A stretch of 16,118 bases of DNA from positions 1-16,118 of the forward strand of contig QHRS01000071.1 in NCBI GenBank assembly GCA_003221435.1. Direction: 5' to 3'. The notes under the pieces are model-generated. The model saw only the letters and a list, made by a program, of their open reading frames with translations, made no database searches and was not told where the DNA came from. The DNA comes from Candidatus Rokuibacteriota bacterium. GTDB taxonomy: Bacteria > Methylomirabilota > Methylomirabilia > Rokubacteriales > CSP1-6. Positions 11,467 through 16,118 of this stretch are shown one piece after another. Numbering within the stretch: position 1 is the first letter of the stretch; each line of letters opens with the position of its first letter. The translations under genes were made by a program, and so were the position numbers.

Positions 11467-12711
11467 ATGCCGACGCCTGCCGACCTGCCTGTCGCCACTG
11501 TTGCGCCATTCGCCGCCCTCCTCATCGCCATCGCCGTCTGTCCACTGGCGCTGCCGAGCTGGTGGCACGCCAACCGCAACAAGCTGCTCGTCTCGTGCGT
11601 GCTCGCCATGCCGATCGTCCTGCTCTACCTGCGGCACGAGCCGCGCGCGCTGCACCACGCGGGCGGGGAGTACGTGTCGTTCGTGCTGCTCCTGGCCGGC
11701 CTGTACGTCATCGCGGGCGGCATCCTCGTCCGCGGCGATCTCCGGGCGACCCCGCTCACCAACGCGGCCTTCCTCGCCTCCGGAGCGATCCTGGCCTCGT
11801 TCATCGGCACGACCGGCGCCTCGATGCTGCTCCTCCGGCCGCTGCTCCAGACCAACCACGAGCGCCGTCGGGTCCGGCACACGGTGGTGTTCTTCATCTT
11901 CCTCGTCTCGAACATCGGTGGCCTGCTCACGCCGCTCGGCGATCCCCCGCTCTTCCTCGGGTATCTCCAAGGCGTGCCGTTCTGGTGGACGTTCCGGCTG
12001 TGGCCGATGTGGCTGTTCATGGTCGGCGCGTTGCTGGCGGTCTACCTGGTGTGGGATTCATTGGAGTATGCGCGGGAGTCGCCCGCGGCCCTCCGGCTGG
12101 ATCGGGCGCGCATCGAGCCGCTGCGGGTCCTCGGCGCCCTCAACGGCGTCTGGCTGCTGGGCGTGATGGCTGCCGTCGCCTTCCTCGGGGCCCCGTGGCG
12201 CGACATGATCATCATCGCGCTGGCCGCCATCTCCTACTGGCTCACCGATCCGAAGATCCGCCGCGCCAACGGCGTCACCGCCGCTCCGATGATCGAGGTC
12301 GCGGTCCTGTTCTTCGGCATCTTCCTGCCCATGATCCCCGCGCTGGAGCTACTCCGGGCCCACGCGGGCCGGCTCGGCGTGCGCGAGCCGTGGCACTTCT
12401 TCTGGGCTTCGGGAAGCCTCTCGTCGGTGCTCGACAATGCGCCCACCTATCTCACGTTCTTCGCGCTGGGACAGGGCGTGGGGCTGGCCGGTGACGGCGT
12501 GGCGGGCGTCCCGGTCGCGGTCCTGGAAGCGATCAGCCTGGGCTCGGTGATGATGGGCGCCAACACCTATATCGGTAACGCCCCGAACTTCATGGTGCGG
12601 GCGATCGCCGAGGAGTCGGGCGTGCGCATGCCGACCTTCGTCGGCTACCTCGCGTACAGCGGCCTCGTACTGGGACCGCTGTTCGTGGCCCTGACGCTGC
12701 TCTTTTTGTAG
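11467..12711 (+). CDS. CitMHS_2/NhaD-like sodium:proton antiporter or anion transporter
   Basis: A 414-residue inner-membrane transporter of the ion-transporter superfamily with about eleven to twelve helices. Family-like landmarks are the N-terminal FAALLIAIAVCPLALPSWW (15-33), the first re-entrant/helix-break motif VSNIGGLLTPLGDPPLFLGY (147-166), the mid-protein SSVLDNAPTYLTFF (319-332) and the second motif MMGANTYIGNAPNFMVRAIAEESG (362-385, two related half-motifs as in inverted-repeat transporters). Homologues are annotated as sodium:proton antiporters or putative citrate transporters; substrate cannot be decided here. ATG 11467 begins just before helix 1. Its ribosome binding site is poor (GGAGGGG is about 15 nt away). 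The ssrA terminator precedes it, so it needs its own promoter, which I could not identify. Confidence 0.85.
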   Translation: MPTPADLPVATVAPFAALLIAIAVCPLALPSWWHANRNKLLVSCVLAMPIVLLYLRHEPRALHHAGGEYVSFVLLLAGLYVIAGGILVRGDLRATPLTNAAFLASGAILASFIGTTGASMLLLRPLLQTNHERRRVRHTVVFFIFLVSNIGGLLTPLGDPPLFLGYLQGVPFWWTFRLWPMWLFMVGALLAVYLVWDSLEYARESPAALRLDRARIEPLRVLGALNGVWLLGVMAAVAFLGAPWRDMIIIALAAISYWLTDPKIRRANGVTAAPMIEVAVLFFGIFLPMIPALELLRAHAGRLGVREPWHFFWASGSLSSVLDNAPTYLTFFALGQGVGLAGDGVAGVPVAVLEAISLGSVMMGANTYIGNAPNFMVRAIAEESGVRMPTFVGYLAYSGLVLGPLFVALTLLFL

Positions 12712-12754
12712 CGGGGAGCGGTCGCAATTAAGCTCCGGCGGTGTCGCGGGCCGT

Positions 12755-12763
12755 TGCTAGAAT
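12755..12763 (+). promoter_or_regulatory. Extended -10 promoter of the amidase operon
   Basis: TGCTAGAAT is an extended -10 (TGn plus TAGAAT), ending 9 nt before ATG 12773. No -35 is recognisable 17 nt upstream, which is acceptable for extended -10 promoters. The leader would be a few bases at most. Confidence 0.4.
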
Positions 12764-12772
12764 ACCGTACCG

Positions 12773-14262
12773 ATGCGGATCTCCGCGCGTGCTGTCACGC
12801 TGGCCGTACTCTTCGCATGCCTGAGCCCGCCCGCGGCCAGGGCGGCTGAAGTCCCGCTGCTCCGACACCAGGGCCGGCGCTACGTCGCCCTCGACAGGGT
12901 GGCCGTGGCGCTCAAGGCCAAGGCGGAGTGGACCAGCGAGAGCGTGCGGGCGCGGCTCACCCTCGGTCGGCAGCTCGTCGTCGTCACGCGCAACTGGCCC
13001 CGGGTGCTGGTCAACGGCAAGCCGCTCGTGCTGTCGGCCCCCGCCGTCGTCACGGGCGGACAGTGGCTCGTGCCCGAGGAGTTCCTCTCGAAGGTCGTCC
13101 CGAAGATCGCGCCTCGCGCGCGCATCTCGGCTGCGCGGGCCGCCTCCGCGCCCTCCGCCCCTGCGCCGGCAAGCGCGGCGAAAGGCGCGCCGCCGGCCGA
13201 GCCGCGTGAGGCGACGTTCTCGGATCTGCGCGTGCGCTCGTATCCCTCCTTCACCCGCGTCGTTATCGAGGCCGACGGGCCGTTCGGCCATCAGGTGGAG
13301 CAGCGCGGCGGCGAGGTCCGCGTGCGCCTGGGCGGGCTCCAACTCGGCGCGCCGCGCGCCGCGGCGATGAACGACGGGCACATCAGCGAGCTGCGGCTCG
13401 AGACCGTGCGCGGCGACGCGACGGTGATCGTCATGTTCGAGGGGAGCGCGGGCGATGTGCGGGCGACGACGCTCTCGGATCCGTTCAGGTTGGTCCTCGA
13501 CTTCTGGCGGGCCGCCGAGCGCGAGAGCCCGGTGGGTACCCAGCCGTTGCGCCACATCGTACTCGATGCAGGGCACGGCGGCCACGACTCCGGCGCGATC
13601 GGTCCCACGGGGCTCTTGGAGAAGGACCTGGTCCTGGACGTGACCCTCCGGGTCGCGCGCCTGGCCGAGCAGCGGCTCGGGATCAAGGTGACCCTCTCGC
13701 GCAACGCCGATTACTTCGTGTCGCTCGACGAGCGCACGAGCTTCGCGAACCGGGAGCGCGCGGACCTCTTCGTCTCGATCCACGCGAACGCGAACCGCCA
13801 GCTGACCTCCACTGGCGTGGAGACGTATTTCCTGTCGTCCGAGGCGACCGACATCGCGGCGCGGCAGGTCGCGGCCAAGGAGAACAGCGTCATCGAGTTC
13901 GAATCGCCGGCGGCCCGCCAGGGGGCGGACGTGCTGCGCACGATCCTGTGGGATCTCGCCCAGTCCGAGTACCTGGAAGAGTCGTCGCACCTGGCCGAGA
14001 TCGTGCAGGACTCGATGAGCGATTCGCTCCACATCCCCAACCGCGGCGTCAAGCAGGCGGCCTTCTACGTGCTGGGCGGGGCGGCGATGCCCGCCGTGCT
14101 GATCGAGATCGGCTTCGTCACGAACCCCAAAGAGGAGCGGCGGCTCCGGGATGCGCGCTACCGGGACGAGATCGCGCGCGCGATCTTCGCGGGGATCGCC
14201 GAGTACAAGAAGCGCTATGATCAGCGCATGCGCGCGTCGGTCGAGGTCGTGCGGGAGCCCTG

Positions 14263-14263
<1 letters not shown>
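12773..14263 (+). CDS. N-acetylmuramoyl-L-alanine amidase (AmiC-type, AMIN + Amidase_3)
   Basis: A 496-residue exported peptidoglycan amidase that cuts the bond between MurNAc and the stem peptide. Order of parts: signal peptide (1-24, cleavage after A-R-A), a copper-amine-oxidase-N-like domain (about 28-112, with YVALDRVAVALKA and VLVNGKPLVLSAPAVV), an Ala/Pro-rich linker (120-145), an AMIN domain (about 148-245, from FSDLRVRSYPSFTRVVIEADG to FRLVLDFW) and a C-terminal Amidase_3 domain (260-482). Zinc ligands are His268 (LDAGHGGHDSGA), Glu283 (LLEKDL) and His337 (SIHANAN); catalytic Glu445 is in LIEIGF. All are intact. AMIN domains target such enzymes to septal or polar wall. The stop overlaps the rph start (TGATG). 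Confidence 0.94.
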
Positions 14264-15021
<758 letters not shown>

Positions 15022-15027
15022 GTCAAC

Positions 15028-15058
15028 GTCGGGGGGAGCGAGCGCCGCTCCCCCCGAC
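15028..15058. repeat. 13-bp perfect hairpin between rph and rdgB
   Basis: GTCGGGGGGAGCG (15028-15040), loop AGCGC, then the exact complement (15046-15058). No T tract follows on the plus strand, so it is not a standard terminator. It may be a processing or mRNA-stability structure, or a Rho/attenuation site ahead of rdgB. Confidence 0.6.
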
Positions 15059-15082
15059 ACCCCCCACCGGCCACCGGTCGCG

Positions 15083-15673
15083 ATGATTCCTTCACGCGCT
15101 CTGAGGCGTCGACTCGTCGTCGCCACGCTGAACGTGACGAAGGGGCGCGAGATCGCCTCCGGTCTCAGAGGCCTGCCGTTCGAGGTGATCCTGCTGGCCG
15201 ACCTGCCCGGCGCATCGTTGCCCACCGAGGGGATCACCTCGTACGCCGAGAACGCGCTCGCCAAGGCTCGGGCGGCGGCCCGGTTCGCTGACGCGCTGGC
15301 TCTCGCCGACGACTCTGGCCTCGAGGTCGATGCCCTCGGCGGCGCGCCCGGGGTGCTGTCGTCGCGCTTCGGCGGCGTGCCCCTGAGCGACGCGGAGCGG
15401 TGCGCCCGGGTCCTGGAGCGGCTGCGCGACGTCCCGCCCGAGCCACGGACCGCCCGCTTCCGCTGCGTGATCGCGCTGGCCGACGGGCAGGGCCGGGAGG
15501 CAACGGTGGAAGGGACGGTCGAGGGGCGCATCGCCGAGGCCGCCTGTGGCGCCGGCGGGTTCGGCTACGATCCGATCTTCTTCTACCCCCCGCTCGAACG
15601 CACGTTCGGCGAGCTCACGCCGGAGGTGAAGGGGCGGGTGAGCCATCGTGCGATCGCGCTCCGCAAGCGGTCT
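15083..15673 (+). CDS. rdgB: RdgB/HAM1-type XTP/dITP pyrophosphatase, no stop before tRNA-Pro
   Basis: The enzyme hydrolyses XTP, ITP and dITP to keep deaminated purines out of nucleic acids. The 197 codons given here are the whole usual RdgB domain: LVVATLNVTKGREI (11-24), ITSYAENALAKARAAA (51-66), LADDSGLEVDALGGAPGV (74-91, catalytic acidic pair), SSRFGG (93-98), EGTVEGRI (143-150), GGFGYDPIFF (158-167) and KGRVSHRAIALRK (183-195). No stop codon occurs at the normal end: the frame runs without interruption through the tRNA-Pro gene and on to the window end (at least 345 codons), and the extension is mostly Arg/Pro/Ala-rich noise. The boundary given is therefore the end of homology, not a stop. 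ATG 15083 has no Shine-Dalgarno but is the only sensible start. A 13-bp hairpin lies just upstream. Confidence 0.88.
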
Positions 15674-15750
15674 CGGGGTGTGGCGCAGCCTGGTAGCGCA
15701 CCTGCTTTGGGAGCAGGGGGCCGGAGGTTCGAATCCTCTCACCCCGACCA
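15674..15750 (+). tRNA. tRNA-Pro (anticodon TGG)
   Basis: A 77-nt cloverleaf. The acceptor stem is CGGGGTG/CACCCCG, the D arm GCGC/GCGC, and the anticodon stem CCTGC/GCAGG has loop TTTGGGA (anticodon TGG). The T arm is CGGAG-GTTCGAA-TCCTC-like (GGAGG-TTCGAAT-CCTCT), the discriminator is A and CCA is encoded (15748-15750). The gene starts directly where the RdgB homology ends and has no visible promoter of its own, so it is probably cut out of the rdgB transcript. Confidence 0.97.
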
Positions 15751-15778
15751 TTCGCGCATTCGTAAGCGACTGAAAACC

Positions 15779-15809
15779 CTGCGGCCCGGGAGACGATCCC
15801 GGGCCGCAG
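15779..15809 (-). terminator. 12-bp hairpin terminator downstream of the minus-strand integrase-like fragment
   Basis: CTGCGGCCCGGG (15779-15790), loop AGACGAT, exact complement (15798-15809). Read on the minus strand it is followed after three bases by TTTT and lies 24 nt after the stop at 15833-15835. It may also block plus-strand read-through past tRNA-Pro, though no T run follows on that strand. Confidence 0.6.
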
Positions 15810-15832
15810 TTGCGGCGGAGTTGCGCGGAGTA

Positions 15833-16025
15833 TCAGATCGGCGTCAACACCTGCGATCCGACCCCCGCGCTCCGCATCCGGTCGCCGACTCCGATGAACC
15901 GCTTCCACGGGATCTCGTTGTCCGAGTCCATGTAGTGTCGGACCACCGTCTGCACGGTGGCCCCGAGATTTTGCGGCGACCAGCCGGACGTCGCCCGTCC
16001 AATCGAGCAGATCGAGAAACGCGCA
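15833..16025 (-). pseudogene. Possible tyrosine recombinase (integrase) C-terminal remnant, frameshifted
   Basis: Joining two minus-strand frames across an AAAA run (complement of 15969-15972) gives AFLDLLDWTGDVRLVAA followed by NLGATVQTVVRHYMD and WKRFIGVGDRM, ending at a stop at 15833-15835. The TGDxRLVxxxLGxxxxxxxxxHY arrangement resembles the end of a tyrosine recombinase, with the Tyr of RHYMD as the would-be nucleophile. The usual LGH histidine is Ala, and the Arg-rich boxes are missing because the reading breaks off at about 16025, where SDR-coding sequence in the other orientation begins. The location, 80 nt from the 3' end of a tRNA and pointing at it, is where integrases of tRNA-inserted elements sit. 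Family identity is uncertain; one base lost from the A run by sequencing error could explain the frameshift. Confidence 0.4.
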
Positions 16026-16118
16026 CGTCGGCATGCCGAATTCCAGCATCTACGGGGCGTCCAAGGGCGCGCTGCTTTCGCTTGCGAGGACACTTTCGGG
16101 TGAGCTCATCTCACCGGG
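16024..16118 (+). pseudogene. Short-chain dehydrogenase fragment, 5'-truncated, runs off the window
   Basis: In the plus frame that includes 16024 the sequence reads HVGMPNSSIYGASKGALL and then SLARTLSGELISPG. This is the active-site region of a classical SDR, with the YxxxK pair in IYGASK preceded by the usual S-x-x-x-G-x-P turn. Upstream the same frame turns into unrelated sequence (PRDFAATSRTSPVQ) and meets a stop near 15895, so the Rossmann half is missing. The gene continues past the window edge. The join with the minus-strand integrase-like fragment lies at about 16020-16030. Confidence 0.6.

Noticed and set aside
11561..11580. Second sigma54-like match (TGGCACG... with GG/GC spaced 10)
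   Set aside because: It lies inside the antiporter gene, has CCGC instead of TTGC at -12, and has no gene start downstream.
12728..14032. Minus-strand frame of 434 codons
   Set aside because: Antisense shadow of the amidase, whose catalytic motifs are all intact on the plus strand.
15674..16118. RdgB extension beyond residue 197 as a real protein domain
   Set aside because: The reading is translated tRNA-Pro followed by antisense of the integrase-like fragment, with no domain-like pattern. It is treated as loss of a stop codon.

Overview
The window is high-GC bacterial chromosome with strong GGAGG-type ribosome binding sites, overlapping genes and CCA encoded in all four tRNA genes. The gene set (smpB-ssrA, an amidase-rph-rdgB string, two DUF507 genes, ubiX, a CitMHS_2-type antiporter) resembles a Methylomirabilota/Rokubacteria-like or deltaproteobacteria-like genome. 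That placement is an inference from style and gene content, not a measured result.

Layout. (1) 134-849: a DUF1028 gene broken by an internal deletion and frameshift. (2) 888-1056: tRNA-Arg(TCG) and tRNA-His(GTG), minus strand. (3) 1093-3154: an RmlD-like SDR and three small exported proteins, arranged around a short divergent promoter at about 2500. (4) 3240-6773: a regulatory region with inverted and direct repeats, a near-perfect sigma54 -24/-12 promoter, and an overlapping four-gene signalling operon. The operon encodes a stand-alone receiver, an HD-GYP phosphodiesterase, a CPBP-fold membrane protein lacking its catalytic residues, and a membrane GAF-histidine kinase. (5) 6770-9666: a sigma70-type promoter and a tightly packed operon of DUF507, DUF507, ubiX, GT2 glycosyltransferase and Gfo/Idh/MocA oxidoreductase. 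(6) 9667-10378: a poorly populated stretch with one small putative exported protein and a 5'-truncated RelE/ParE toxin. (7) 10379-11418: tRNA-Leu(CAG), smpB, ssrA and its terminator. (8) 11467-15021: antiporter, N-acetylmuramoyl-L-alanine amidase, RNase PH. (9) 15083-16118: rdgB with no stop codon before a tRNA-Pro(TGG) gene, followed by a scar of a possible integrase tail fused to a headless SDR fragment.

How it fits together. The sigma54 operon reads as one phosphorelay circuit: the kinase senses at the membrane, phosphorylates the receiver, and the receiver probably controls the HD-GYP enzyme, together forming a split version of RpfG-type REC-HD-GYP proteins. The CPBP-like protein is the unexplained member. 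The other notable region is the right end. There the only RdgB frame runs through tRNA-Pro into integrated debris, so tRNA processing would leave rdgB mRNA without a stop codon, in a genome whose smpB/ssrA rescue genes lie 4 kb away. The 3' flanks of all three tRNA loci carry broken or foreign genes.
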